From BOG-908 sp964242595 (GTDB taxonomy: Bacteria > Pseudomonadota > Alphaproteobacteria > Acetobacterales > Acetobacteraceae), in the NCBI GenBank assembly GCA_964242595.1, contig CAXTBC010000058.1, forward strand, positions 1 through 25,251: a DNA stretch of 25,251 nt, written 5' to 3'. The position numbers and the translations under genes were made by a program. The notes below the pieces were generated by a model. That model was not told where the DNA came from and searched no databases. It saw only the letters and a program-made list of their open reading frames with translations. Positions 13,907 to 21,495 of the stretch are shown piece after piece (the stretch's first letter is position 1; every line of letters begins with the position of its first letter).

Positions 13907-16111
13907 TCACATCCCAAACACCCCCAGCTTGGCAAACCCGTTCGGCGGCAGCTTCCCCGCCTGCCCGCGCTCGCCCAGCCATTCGCGCAGGTTCGTCTCC
14001 GTGCGCACCCTCTCGCCCGAGCGCCACGTGAGCCCATCCGCCAAGCGGAACACCTTGGCGTCCGCCAGCCCGCCTTCCTTGTAGCGCTGCAGCGTCACGC
14101 CCAACCCGCGCGAGAGCTCGGCCACCTGGTCCAGCGGGAAGACCAGCAGCTTGCGGTTCTCGCCCACCACGGCCACGTGGTCGCCGTCCGCCGGCACGCA
14201 GATCTTCGCCGTCTCGCCCGGGCGCAGGTTCAGCACCTGCTTGCCGGCGCGGCGGTCGGACAGCAGGTCTTCGGCCGGCAGCACGAAGCCGCGGCCACCG
14301 CTGCTGGCCACCAGGTAGCGGTGCGCGTCGGACCAGACGAACACGTGGGTGAGCGCCTCGCCGGCCGCGATGTCCAGCATCACCCGGATCGCCTGGCCGT
14401 CGCCGCGGCCGCGCGGCAGCTCGCCGGCCCGCAGCGTGTAGGCCCGGCCGCCGGCCGCCATCAGCACCAGCCGGTCCGTGGTCTGGCAGGCCAGCAGCAG
14501 GCGCAGGCGGTCGCCTTCCTTGAACTTCTGCCCCTCGGCATCGGCCACGTGGCCGCGCAGCGCGCGTATCCAGCCGCGCTCGGACAGCACCACGGTGATC
14601 GGCTCGCGCTCGATGGCCACGATGTTGCTGACGTCGATGGGCGCCGCCACTGCACCCAGTTCCGTCCGCCGTGCGCCCAGCGCGCCGGCGCCGAACACCC
14701 GGCGCGTCTCCTCGATCTCCGTGGTGATGCGCGCCCAGCGCAGCGTCTCGTCGGCCAGCAGGGCGTTCAGGTCGCGGCCCTCGCGGCTGAGGCTCTTGTG
14801 CTCCTTGCGTATCTCCATCTCCTCGAGCCGGCGCAGGCTGCGCAGCCGCATGTTCAGGATCGCCTCGGCCTGCACGTCGCTCAGCTTGAACGCGGCCATC
14901 AGCCCGGCCTTCGCGTCGTCCTCCTCGCGGATGATCCTGATCACCTCGCCGAGGTTGAGGAACACCGCCAGGAAGCCCTCGAGGACTTCGAGCCGCCGCT
15001 GGATCGCCAGCAGCCGGTAGCGCGAGCGGCGCTGCAGCACCTCGTGGCGGTGCGCGATCCACGCCGCCAGCACGCCGCGCAGGCCCAGCACCTGCGGCGT
15101 CTGGTCGGCCGTCAGCACGTTCATGTTGAGCGGGAAGCGGCTCTCCAGCGCGGTGGCGCGGAACAGCGTCTCCATCAGCACTTCCGGTTCCACGCCGCGC
15201 GTCTTGGGCTCCAGCACCAGGCGGATGCGCTCGTCGGATTCGTCGCGTATGTCGCCCAGCAGCGGCAGCTTCTTCTCTTCCAGCAGGGCGGCCACCTGCT
15301 CGATCAGCCTTGATTTCTGCACCTGGTAGGGGATCTCGGTCACCACCACGGCCCAGGTGCCAAACCGTCCCTGCTCCACCGCCCAGCGGGCGCGCAGGCG
15401 GAAGCCGCCGCGCCCAGTCTCGTAGGCGGCCAGCAGGGCTTCGGGCGATTCGCTCAGGATGCCGCCGGTGGGGAAGTCCGGCCCCGGCATGTGCGCCAGC
15501 AGCTCGGCCGTGGTGGCCTGCGGGTCGGCGATCAGGTGGATGGCCGCGGCGCACACTTCGCCCGCGTTGTGCGGCGGGATGCTGGTGGCCATGCCGACCG
15601 CGATGCCGGCCGCCCCGTTGGCCAGCAGGTTGGGAAAGCCCGCCGGCAGTACCACCGGCTCGCTGTCCTCGTTGTCGTAGGTGGGGCGGAAATCCACCGT
15701 GTCCTCGCCGATGCCGGCCAGCAACGCGGCTGCAACCTCGGTCATTCGCGCCTCGGTGTAGCGCATGGCGGCGGGGTTATCGCCGTCGATGTTGCCGAAA
15801 TTGCCCTGGCCTTCGACCAGCTTGTAGCGCACGGCGAAGTCCTGCGCCAGGCGCACCAGCGCGTCGTAGATGCTGGCGTCACCGTGCGGGTGGAACTTGC
15901 CCATCACGTCACCCACCACGCGGGCGCATTTTTTGAAGCCGCTGGACGGGTCCAGCCGCAGCTGCTGCATGGCGTAGATCAGCCGGCGGTGCACCGGCTT
16001 GAGCCCGTCGCGCACGTCCGGCAGGCTGCGCGACATGATGGTGGAGAGCGCGTAGGCGAGGTAGCGCTCGGAGAGCGCGTCCTTGAACTGGGTGTCCTGG
16101 ATGTCTTCCAT
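13907..16111 (-). CDS. parC: DNA topoisomerase IV subunit A (ParC)
   Basis: A 734-residue protein from ATG 16111, opening MEDIQDTQFKDALSERYLAY. It unlinks replicated chromosomes together with ParE. The DNA-cleavage domain holds the catalytic Arg-Tyr (R117, Y118, in AMRYTEARM). The quinolone-determining region is GKFHPHGDASIYDALVRLAQ (71-90). Tower and coiled-coil segments (about 330-440) include LEVLEGFLAVFLNLGEVIRI and AILNMRLRSLRRLEEMEIRK. A C-terminal pinwheel (about 490-734) shows degenerate blades and lacks the GyrA-box QRRGGKG, which argues for ParC over GyrA. In the QRDR, Ala79 stands where E. coli ParC has Ser80. It is transcribed toward der, and its start faces the cobalamin riboswitch across repeat pair G. 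Confidence 0.94.
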   Translation of the reverse strand: MEDIQDTQFKDALSERYLAYALSTIMSRSLPDVRDGLKPVHRRLIYAMQQLRLDPSSGFKKCARVVGDVMGKFHPHGDASIYDALVRLAQDFAVRYKLVEGQGNFGNIDGDNPAAMRYTEARMTEVAAALLAGIGEDTVDFRPTYDNEDSEPVVLPAGFPNLLANGAAGIAVGMATSIPPHNAGEVCAAAIHLIADPQATTAELLAHMPGPDFPTGGILSESPEALLAAYETGRGGFRLRARWAVEQGRFGTWAVVVTEIPYQVQKSRLIEQVAALLEEKKLPLLGDIRDESDERIRLVLEPKTRGVEPEVLMETLFRATALESRFPLNMNVLTADQTPQVLGLRGVLAAWIAHRHEVLQRRSRYRLLAIQRRLEVLEGFLAVFLNLGEVIRIIREEDDAKAGLMAAFKLSDVQAEAILNMRLRSLRRLEEMEIRKEHKSLSREGRDLNALLADETLRWARITTEIEETRRVFGAGALGARRTELGAVAAPIDVSNIVAIEREPITVVLSERGWIRALRGHVADAEGQKFKEGDRLRLLLACQTTDRLVLMAAGGRAYTLRAGELPRGRGDGQAIRVMLDIAAGEALTHVFVWSDAHRYLVASSGGRGFVLPAEDLLSDRRAGKQVLNLRPGETAKICVPADGDHVAVVGENRKLLVFPLDQVAELSRGLGVTLQRYKEGGLADAKVFRLADGLTWRSGERVRTETNLREWLGERGQAGKLPPNGFAKLGVFGM

Positions 16112-16130
16112 GGTGCGGGGATAGGCAGAA

Positions 16131-16281
16131 GGAAGACAGGGAAGGCAAGGCCTTCTTTTCTGAAGAAAAGAAGCAAAAGACTTTTGACTCCGCTGTCGCG
16201 CGCTGGCCCTGGATCACCCGACAGGGAGCAAAAGCTTTTTGGTTCTTTTTCTCGAAAAAGAACTGCTTGCCTTGCCTTCCT
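16131..16281. repeat. Hairpin repeat element, copies G1 and G2 (head-to-head pair)
   Basis: G1 (16131-16200) runs GGAAGACAGGGAAGGCAAGG, then CCTTCTTTTCTGAAGAAAAG, AAGCAAAAGACTTTTG and CGCTGTCGCG. G2 (about 16225-16281) is inverted, AGCAAAAGCTTTTTGGTTCT, then TTTTCTCGAAAAAGAAC and GCTTGCCTTGCCTTCC. It lies in the divergent gap between parC and the cobalamin riboswitch, so any parC or btuB promoter must lie in or next to it. Confidence 0.85.
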
Positions 16282-16302
16282 CACCGCCTCTAGACCAACC
16301 GC

Positions 16303-16445
16303 AGACATCGGTGTTCGGGAATGCGGTGCAAAACCGCGGCTGCCCCCGCAACTGTAAGCGGCCGTTCCACCTGCCCCACAACGCCATTGCCGCGATAGCG
16401 GTGAGAAGGCGGGGCAGGCGCCGCCAGCCAGGAGACCGGCCGAGG
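16303..16445 (+). ncRNA. Cobalamin riboswitch (RF00174-type)
   Basis: The conserved core is visible: CGGTG (16309-16313), GGGAATGCGGTG, AACCGCGGCTGCCCCCGC then AACTGTAAGCGG (to about 16362), and the B12 box GCCAGCCAGGAGACCGGCC (16423-16441). The paired element between has GGCGGGGCAGGCG. It lies upstream of the BtuB-like receptor gene, the classic location, so receptor synthesis should fall when adenosylcobalamin or a related corrinoid is abundant. The segment between CGGTG and GGGAA is short compared with the E. coli btuB riboswitch, so a peripheral stem may be reduced. Edges are approximate. Confidence 0.93.
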
Positions 16446-16446
16446 T

Positions 16447-16564
16447 CGAGACTGTGCGCGTTGCGCCGGGCGGGGTGTACCGGAGCGGTGGGAGAAAGAC
16501 CCGCATGCGGCAATCGCCGTGTCGTCGGCTCGCAACACGCCGTGTTGCGGCCTGTGGAGTCTCG
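16447..16564 (+). promoter_or_regulatory. Putative riboswitch expression platform sequestering the btuB ribosome site
   Basis: CGAGACT (16447-16453), six bases after the B12 box, is exactly complementary to AGTCTCG (16558-16564), which overlaps the last two bases of GGAG (16556-16559), the likely Shine-Dalgarno of btuB. Between them CGCAACACG / CGTGTTGCG (16531-16539 and 16541-16549) forms a strong local hairpin without a T-run. This suggests control of translation rather than termination. It is an inference from base pairing by eye. Confidence 0.45.
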
Positions 16565-16569
16565 TGTCC

Positions 16570-18549
16570 ATGCGCCTATCGCTGCTGGCAGCCATTGCTG
16601 CCGCCTTGCCCTGCGCGGCACTCGCGCAAGCCAACCCGGACAGTCCGGAGAACATCACTGTCACCGCGACACGTGTCCCCACCACGGTGCAGGACCTGCC
16701 TGCCGGCGTCACGGTGATCGACCGCAAGACCATCGAGGAGCGCGGCTACGTCTCGCTGGTGGACGCGCTGTCCGCCGTGCCCGGCTTGCGCATCGTGCAG
16801 TCCGGCGGCCCCGGGTCGCAGAGCAGCGTGTTCATCCGCGGCACCAACTCCAACCACGTGCTGGTGCTGCGCGACGGCATTCCCATCAACGATCCGTCCG
16901 ATCCCGGCGGCGCCTTCAACTTCGGCGTCGACACGCTGGACGACGTCGAGCGGATCGAGGTGGTGCGCGGCGCGCTCTCCAGCCTGTACGGGTCGGGCGC
17001 CATCGGCGGCGTCATCAACCTGATCACCCGCCACGGCGGCGGTGCGGCGCACGGCCACGTCACGCTGGCCGCCGGCGCGCCCACCCAGGGGTTGGCGCAG
17101 GCCGACGTTGCCGGCGGCTACGGCATCTACGACTACGCGGCCAATTTGGAAGGCTTCTCCACCCGCGGCTTCGACCAGACGCCGCGGCGCGAGACTCCGA
17201 TCTACACCGGCGAGGTGGACGGCGACCGCAGCAAGCAGGCGCAGGTGGAGCTGGGCGCCACGCCGTTCCAGGACACCAGGTTTTCCGTGCTGGTCCGCGC
17301 GCGCGACGCGAAATACGGCTTCGACGAGCCCGACTTCGACGCGGGGAACGCCACCGGCTACGACGCCTCGCTGTTCGGCCGGGTGGGCGTGACCACCAAG
17401 CTGCTAGACCGCACCTGGGACAGCAGCCTGTTCCTCACCGGCCTGCAGGACGACCGCGAGAGCACCGTCACCTTCCGCCCGCAGGATCCCAGCGAGGAAC
17501 AGGGGGACGACCGCTACCACGGGCGGCGCGCGGACGTGCAGTGGAACAACACGATCCACCTGCCGGACAACCGGTTCCTCGCCGCCAACGCGCTCACCTT
17601 CGGCTACGAGCACGAGGCCGACAGGCTCGATACCAAGAACAACGATTTTTTTTTCGGCTCGGCCGGCGACATCGGCGCCGTCAAGGCGCATGCGGACTCC
17701 GACGCAGGCTATGTCGGCCTGCAATCGACGGTCCTGTCCCGCCTGGCCCTGACCGGACAATTGCGCGAGGACGCGACCAGCATCGCCGGCGACGCGTTCA
17801 CCTACCGGGTGGGCGGCGTGCTGGAGGCGCCCGAGCTGCTATCTCACATCAAGGCCTCGTACGGCACCAGCTTTCGCGCGCCGGCGTTGAACGACCGCTA
17901 CGGCGCTGACGATTTCGGTTTCGGCAGCTTCTTCTTCGGCAACCCGAACCTCAAGCCGGAGCGGGGCGAGACGTACGAGGCCGGAATCACCACCGACCTG
18001 CCGGCCGTCGTGCCGGGCCACGCCAGCGTCTCGGCCACGTTCTTCCATAACCGGATCAACGACCTGATCTTCGAGGAGCCGATCCCGGGCACGTTCAACT
18101 ACACCACGCAGAACATCCAGCGCGCCCGCACGCAGGGGCTGGAAGCCACGTTCACGGCGCGTCTGCAAAGCTGGCTGCAGGCCGACCTGACCTACACCTA
18201 CACCGACGCCCGCAACCTCGATTCAGGGGAGCTGCTGCTCCGCCGCCCTTACAACCAGGGCAGTGCCAACCTGCGTATTACCCCCATTCCCGCCCTGATC
18301 ATCGCGCCCGAGCTCGTCTATGTCGGCAGCTTCCAGGACTCATTGATCAACGACGACGGGAGTTTTCCCCTGGCACCCGGCCTGACCAAGCAAGGTACCA
18401 TCTTCAACCTCAATGTAACGTACAAGCTGGTGCCGCATGTGGAGTTGTTCGCCTGGGGCAAGAACCTCAACAACTCGCATTTCGAGCCGGCGAACGGCTA
18501 CCAGACGCCGGGAGCGTCGTTCCTGGCGGGAACCCGGCTGGGGTTCTAG
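16570..18549 (+). CDS. btuB: BtuB-like TonB-dependent outer-membrane receptor (vitamin B12)
   Basis: A 659-residue protein from ATG 16570, GGAG ten bases upstream. A Sec signal peptide (1-20, ending ALAQ) is followed by a TonB box ITVTATR (29-35) and a plug domain (about 36-155; GVTVIDRKTIEERGYVSLVD, VFIRGTNSNHVLVLRDGIPI, IEVVRGALSSLYGSGAIGG). The rest is a 22-strand barrel ending with an aromatic Phe (LGF), with ASYGTSFRAPALNDRYG and NPNLKPERGETYEAGI as barrel hallmarks. The receptor imports corrinoids using TonB energy. Substrate assignment rests on the cobalamin riboswitch and on BtuB-type length and motifs; a related siderophore receptor is less likely. A run of nine T (17646-17654) encodes part of DFFF (residues 359-362). 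The rest of the B12 uptake set lies about 4.5 kb downstream on the other strand. Confidence 0.9.
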   Translation: MRLSLLAAIAAALPCAALAQANPDSPENITVTATRVPTTVQDLPAGVTVIDRKTIEERGYVSLVDALSAVPGLRIVQSGGPGSQSSVFIRGTNSNHVLVLRDGIPINDPSDPGGAFNFGVDTLDDVERIEVVRGALSSLYGSGAIGGVINLITRHGGGAAHGHVTLAAGAPTQGLAQADVAGGYGIYDYAANLEGFSTRGFDQTPRRETPIYTGEVDGDRSKQAQVELGATPFQDTRFSVLVRARDAKYGFDEPDFDAGNATGYDASLFGRVGVTTKLLDRTWDSSLFLTGLQDDRESTVTFRPQDPSEEQGDDRYHGRRADVQWNNTIHLPDNRFLAANALTFGYEHEADRLDTKNNDFFFGSAGDIGAVKAHADSDAGYVGLQSTVLSRLALTGQLREDATSIAGDAFTYRVGGVLEAPELLSHIKASYGTSFRAPALNDRYGADDFGFGSFFFGNPNLKPERGETYEAGITTDLPAVVPGHASVSATFFHNRINDLIFEEPIPGTFNYTTQNIQRARTQGLEATFTARLQSWLQADLTYTYTDARNLDSGELLLRRPYNQGSANLRITPIPALIIAPELVYVGSFQDSLINDDGSFPLAPGLTKQGTIFNLNVTYKLVPHVELFAWGKNLNNSHFEPANGYQTPGASFLAGTRLGF

Positions 18550-18565
18550 GCGAAACTCTACTGAG

Positions 18566-18595
18566 TGTCGGGTGCCCAAATTGGAACACCCGACA
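18566..18595 (+). terminator. Likely terminator hairpin after btuB
   Basis: TGTCGGGTG (18566-18574) pairs perfectly with CACCCGACA (18587-18595). The inner CCAA/TTGG can extend it. It begins 16 bases after the btuB stop. The following GTTTCGTG is only weakly T-rich, so its strength as an intrinsic terminator is uncertain. Confidence 0.6.
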
Positions 18596-18630
18596 GTTTC
18601 GTGCACGTTTTTGCGTCCAGCTTTCACAAA

Positions 18631-18820
18631 GCAAGGGGCTCTGCCCCAAACTCCATCTGTTCAAAAAGTCCCACAAACACGTTCTAAGGACGACTGTCCT
18701 TAGAACCTATTTTGTAAGATATTCTAAACAGATGGGGGTCTGGGGCCTCGAGGCCCCAGCGGGGTTTGGGGCAGAGCCCCATGCTTGTCTATAGGTCAAA
18801 GTTTACGGCCGTTAGTATTA
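18631..18820. repeat. GGGGCTCTGCCCC-type compound repeat (left copy)
   Basis: The element of about 190 bp is bounded by GGGGCTCTGCCCC (18635-18647) and GGGGCAGAGCCCC (18768-18780), inner arms CCATCTGTT / AACAGATGG, and a central perfect 11-bp stem GTTCTAAGGAC / GTCCTTAGAAC (18681-18691, 18696-18706, loop GACT) followed by CTATTTT. Its 18745-18820 part matches the inverse of 25177-25251 with a single one-base indel. Its last three bases are the stop codon of the glycosidase gene. Confidence 0.85.
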
Positions 18821-20023
18821 CTTGGCCAGCCCTCCGATCCATCGCCCCCAGGCCGCCCGCTCGTTAGGCTTGCCGTTGGACGTGTAAGAAAACTGGTAAT
18901 TTCCCGCGTCGTTGGTGTCCCACACGTTGACAAAGGCGATCGTCAGCCCCGTGTTGTGCGCGCTGGTCAGCGCGCTGCCTAGCCAGCGCGGGAACGTGCC
19001 TTCGTCGCTTATGTCGTCGCTGGGCTGCGAGTTACCGGCGCCCACCTCGGGCAATGCAAACGGCTTGTTGTGCGCTTTGGCGAACGCGATCAGGCTCGCC
19101 AGGCTCTGGCTATGGCCGTTGCTGCCGTCCAGCGACCACTCGGTGGCGGCTGGGTAGTTCCAGTAATGGGTACGGTTGCCGCTGCGCGCGATGAACGCAG
19201 CCTCCGAGTAATCCTCGCCGCCCGTCACCCAGTCGTGGTATTGCGTGCCGGATCCGTCGGAGAACGGGTACATGCCAGCGTACATGTCCGCACCGATGAT
19301 GTCCACGCTTTGGTCACCCGGGTACATGTTCTGCGTGGCCAGCGCGTTGCTGTAGTTCGTGACGCTGGGGTTCCAGACCACCTGAACGCTGACGCCGGCG
19401 GCACTGGCTGCCTGGTGCAGCACGCTGTAGATGTGCCGGAAGGCCGACACCCAGTCGGACTGACTCTGTGAATCATCGCCCGCGTAGGTGTCCCCGTTCA
19501 CGTTCATCTCCCAGCCCACGCGCATGATGAGCTGCTTGAAGCCGTGGCTTGCCCAGGCCTGCACAACGCCCTGGATCGCGTAATCATACTGGCCGGACGC
19601 GAAGTTCTGGAACTGCTGATCGAACGAGGGCGACCCGCCGGCAAGCGAGGCCATCGGAAATCCGATAACCGGAATCATCTTAACGGCGACAGGCGACTGC
19701 GCGTTGGACCACGCCTGCCAGGACGCATTGCTGGCCCAGTTTGATATCGCTTGCGTCTTGTCGACGTAACCGTCGATCAGCGTCGCCGGCGTGCCCATTG
19801 CACCCGCGAACGACTTCGCGTTGGCCTCGAACGTTGCCTCCGCCGAGGAATCGCTACCGTCTGGATTGCTGAAATACCCGCCCAGCGCAAACGTGGCAGC
19901 CTGAGATTTCGTGGTGAAACCGGCTACGCATGTCAGAAGTGTTGCAGTGGTCAGAAGAGCTTTGTTGAATTTGGTCGGCTGTCTGGTAGTGGTCGATCGG
20001 TGCTTGAATATGTGTCCGCTCAC
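18818..20023 (-). CDS. Secreted GH26-like glycoside hydrolase (beta-mannanase type)
   Basis: A 401-residue protein from GTG 20023; GGGGGA six bases upstream decides the start over an upstream TTG at 20071. A positively charged n-region and hydrophobic core (KALLTTATLLTCVAGF, about 21-36) form a signal peptide, with cleavage near SQAA. The catalytic (beta/alpha)8 region contains MRVGWEMN (168-174) with E172 as probable acid/base and FALPEVG (322-328) with E326 as probable nucleophile, the clan GH-A arrangement seen in GH26 endo-mannanases and related enzymes. DIIGADMYAGMYPF (241-254) lies between them. The substrate could be a mannan or an exopolysaccharide; GH5 or another clan A family is possible. 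The gene interrupts the B12 region, has less extreme third-position GC than its neighbours, and is flanked by repeats, so it may be an insertion. Confidence 0.72.
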   Translation of the reverse strand: MSGHIFKHRSTTTRQPTKFNKALLTTATLLTCVAGFTTKSQAATFALGGYFSNPDGSDSSAEATFEANAKSFAGAMGTPATLIDGYVDKTQAISNWASNASWQAWSNAQSPVAVKMIPVIGFPMASLAGGSPSFDQQFQNFASGQYDYAIQGVVQAWASHGFKQLIMRVGWEMNVNGDTYAGDDSQSQSDWVSAFRHIYSVLHQAASAAGVSVQVVWNPSVTNYSNALATQNMYPGDQSVDIIGADMYAGMYPFSDGSGTQYHDWVTGGEDYSEAAFIARSGNRTHYWNYPAATEWSLDGSNGHSQSLASLIAFAKAHNKPFALPEVGAGNSQPSDDISDEGTFPRWLGSALTSAHNTGLTIAFVNVWDTNDAGNYQFSYTSNGKPNERAAWGRWIGGLAK

Positions 20024-20445
20024 AATGCGTCCCCCATGTTGCCGGGCCAAATCATCCGACGCCCGGCACAACCTCCCTACACAGAGCCGTGAGCAGACAC
20101 AACAAATAAATCACGTCTTCCGGCTCGATCCGTGGACGTTTGGATACCAATAATGATGTTGATTTTTAACGAATACTGGCAGTGTGCGGTCCCGCCCGCG
20201 CGCTGCGTTTGAAGAAGCTTGGATGTTTGTGCGAGAACGTTTCCGGCAGCCGGCAAAAGGACCCTTGCCGCGCGCCGGTGTTCATGGACTCGCTGACCTG
20301 CCCGGAAAAGGCCATGAACTTCGTCATACCCGGTGACAACGCGCGTCATTATTACAGTTGTGCACGCGATGCATGGCAAGGTGTTAGCCGAGTTACAGTC
20401 GGCCGCCCTAAAGACTGATTAGGCTGCGGAGGTTCGAACGGAGAG

Positions 20446-20491
20446 AGGCAAAGCAGCTTATTTTTTCAAATAAGCCAAAAACCTTTTGCTT
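20446..20491 (+). repeat. Hairpin repeat element, copy H (diverged)
   Basis: GCAGCTTATTTTTTCAAATA then AGCCAAAAACCTTTTGC. The stem is GCTTATTT / AAATAAGC with a TTTTC-type loop, a different stem sequence from other copies but paired on both arms, followed by the usual CAAAAA..CTTTTG tail. Confidence 0.7.
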
Positions 20492-20756
20492 TATGGCGGG
20501 TGCCAACGGATAGTGGCGCACCTGATGAGTAGAGCTTGTGCCTGCCGGGCGTGACAAATTGCCGCCAATGAATCACAAGGCGTGACTCATGACTTGAAGC
20601 GCATTTAAAATTTGGCCTGACAAGTTAGGTGTTGTTCGAGCACCGGAGCGGAGTGGCTGGCGAACCGAATTACTGGAACCTGCACATCAAACGAGATGTC
20701 ATGGCAGGTTGGGAATTGCTTATGACGTACTTAAGCTGACGGCACGATATCCTGGC

Positions 20757-20911
20757 ATGCAAGCAATCATAATGCTCTACCCCAAACCCATCTATTTAGT
20801 TATTTGAATGAACAGGTTCTAAGGACTAGTCCGTAGCGGCCGGCGCAAAGGCGCCATTGGTTCGAGCCTGCGGCGCCAGGGGGCAGAGCCCTGGCCTTGC
20901 TCAATAGTTCA
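20757..20911 (+). repeat. GGGGCTCTGCCCC-type compound repeat (diverged copy)
   Basis: CTCTACCCCAAACCCATCTA (20775-20794), GGTTCTAAGGACTAGTCC (20815-20832) and GGGGGCAGAGCCC (20879-20891) line up in order with the parts of the element at 18631-18820. The interior differs, with GGCGCAAAGGCGCC and TGCGGCGCCA instead. It ends just before the adenosyltransferase stop, where a transcript end is expected. Confidence 0.6.
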
Positions 20912-20928
20912 GGCCACCAATCTCGTCG

Positions 20929-21495
20929 TCAGCTGGCCGTACCAACCCCACCAGGCACCCAAAGCACATCCCCACCGGCGTTCAGCCGCCGGCCCAGCAC
21001 GAACAGCAGGTCGCTCATCCGGTTCAGCACCCGCACCACCTCCCCGTTCACCGCCTCCTCGCCGGCCAGCCGCACCACGCAGCGTTCCGCCCGGCGCACG
21101 ATCGTGCGTGCCAGATGCGCATGCGCGGCCGCCTGCGTGCCGCCCGGCAGGATGAAGCTCGTCAGCGGCGGCAAGGCTGCGTTCGCCGCCTCGGCCTCCG
21201 CGTCCAGCCGCGCCACCATTGCGGCCCCCACCCGCAGCCTGTCGCCCGCTGCGCCGGGCACGCACAAATCGGCGCCCACATCGAATAAATCATTCTGCAA
21301 ACGTGCCAGCATCGCGTCGGCCTCGGCATCGTGGCCGCAGAACAGTCGCAGGATGCCGATAGCCGCGTTGGCCTCGTCCACCGTGCCGTAGGCCTCCACC
21401 CGCAAATGGTCCTTGCCCACCCGCGTGCCGTCGCCAAGCGAGGTCTGCCCGCCGTCGCCGCCTCGAGTCACCACCCGGTCGATCCGCACCATCAT
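20929..21495 (-). CDS. pduO: PduO-type ATP:cob(I)alamin adenosyltransferase
   Basis: A 188-residue cytoplasmic enzyme from ATG 21495, overlapping the ATPase stop by four bases, with GGGAG just upstream. It transfers adenosyl from ATP to cob(I)alamin to form coenzyme B12. The N-terminal ATP motif TRGGDGGQTSLGDGTRVGKD (10-29) is diagnostic of the PduO family. It is followed by YGTVDEANAAIG (36-47), the DVGADLC loop, the RTIVRRAERCV helix (130-140) bearing the catalytic-site Arg and Glu, and NRMSDLLFVLGR (158-169). Length matches the family. As last gene of the B12-uptake operon it would convert imported corrinoid to its active form. It could equally act on cobyrinic acid diamide in a synthesis pathway. 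Confidence 0.93.
   Translation of the reverse strand: MMVRIDRVVTRGGDGGQTSLGDGTRVGKDHLRVEAYGTVDEANAAIGILRLFCGHDAEADAMLARLQNDLFDVGADLCVPGAAGDRLRVGAAMVARLDAEAEAANAALPPLTSFILPGGTQAAAHAHLARTIVRRAERCVVRLAGEEAVNGEVVRVLNRMSDLLFVLGRRLNAGGDVLWVPGGVGTAS

Larger units (their letters stand above)
20024..20928. other. Gene-free 905-bp region
   Basis: No open frame here shows coding character. The frames at 20077-20379 (-) and 20182-20418 (+) lack a ribosome site, domain and consistent codon bias. It is clearly more AT-rich than the rest of the window near 20095-20175 and 20570-20640. It holds repeat copy H, a second GGGGCTCTGCCCC-type element and an imperfect hairpin (ACCTGC..ACATC / GATGT..GCAGGT, 20678-20709). 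The first 150 bases must contain the glycosidase promoter, which I could not place. Confidence 0.6.

Noticed and set aside
13865..15554. Long open frames on both strands overlapping parC (482 and 558 codons)
   Set aside because: Shadow frames of parC; no domain, and parC is full length with all catalytic motifs.
16239..17909. 556-codon plus-strand frame across the riboswitch and btuB
   Set aside because: Arg/Ala-rich, out of frame with btuB, and runs through the riboswitch core, which is not coding.
20077..20418. Two short open frames (100 and 78 codons) in the gene-free region
   Set aside because: No ribosome site, no domain, no coding bias, and they overlap each other on opposite strands.
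20421..20450. GGTTCGAAC resembling a tRNA T-loop
   Set aside because: The flanks (GGAGG and GGAGA) cannot pair as a T-stem, and no acceptor or anticodon arms are found.
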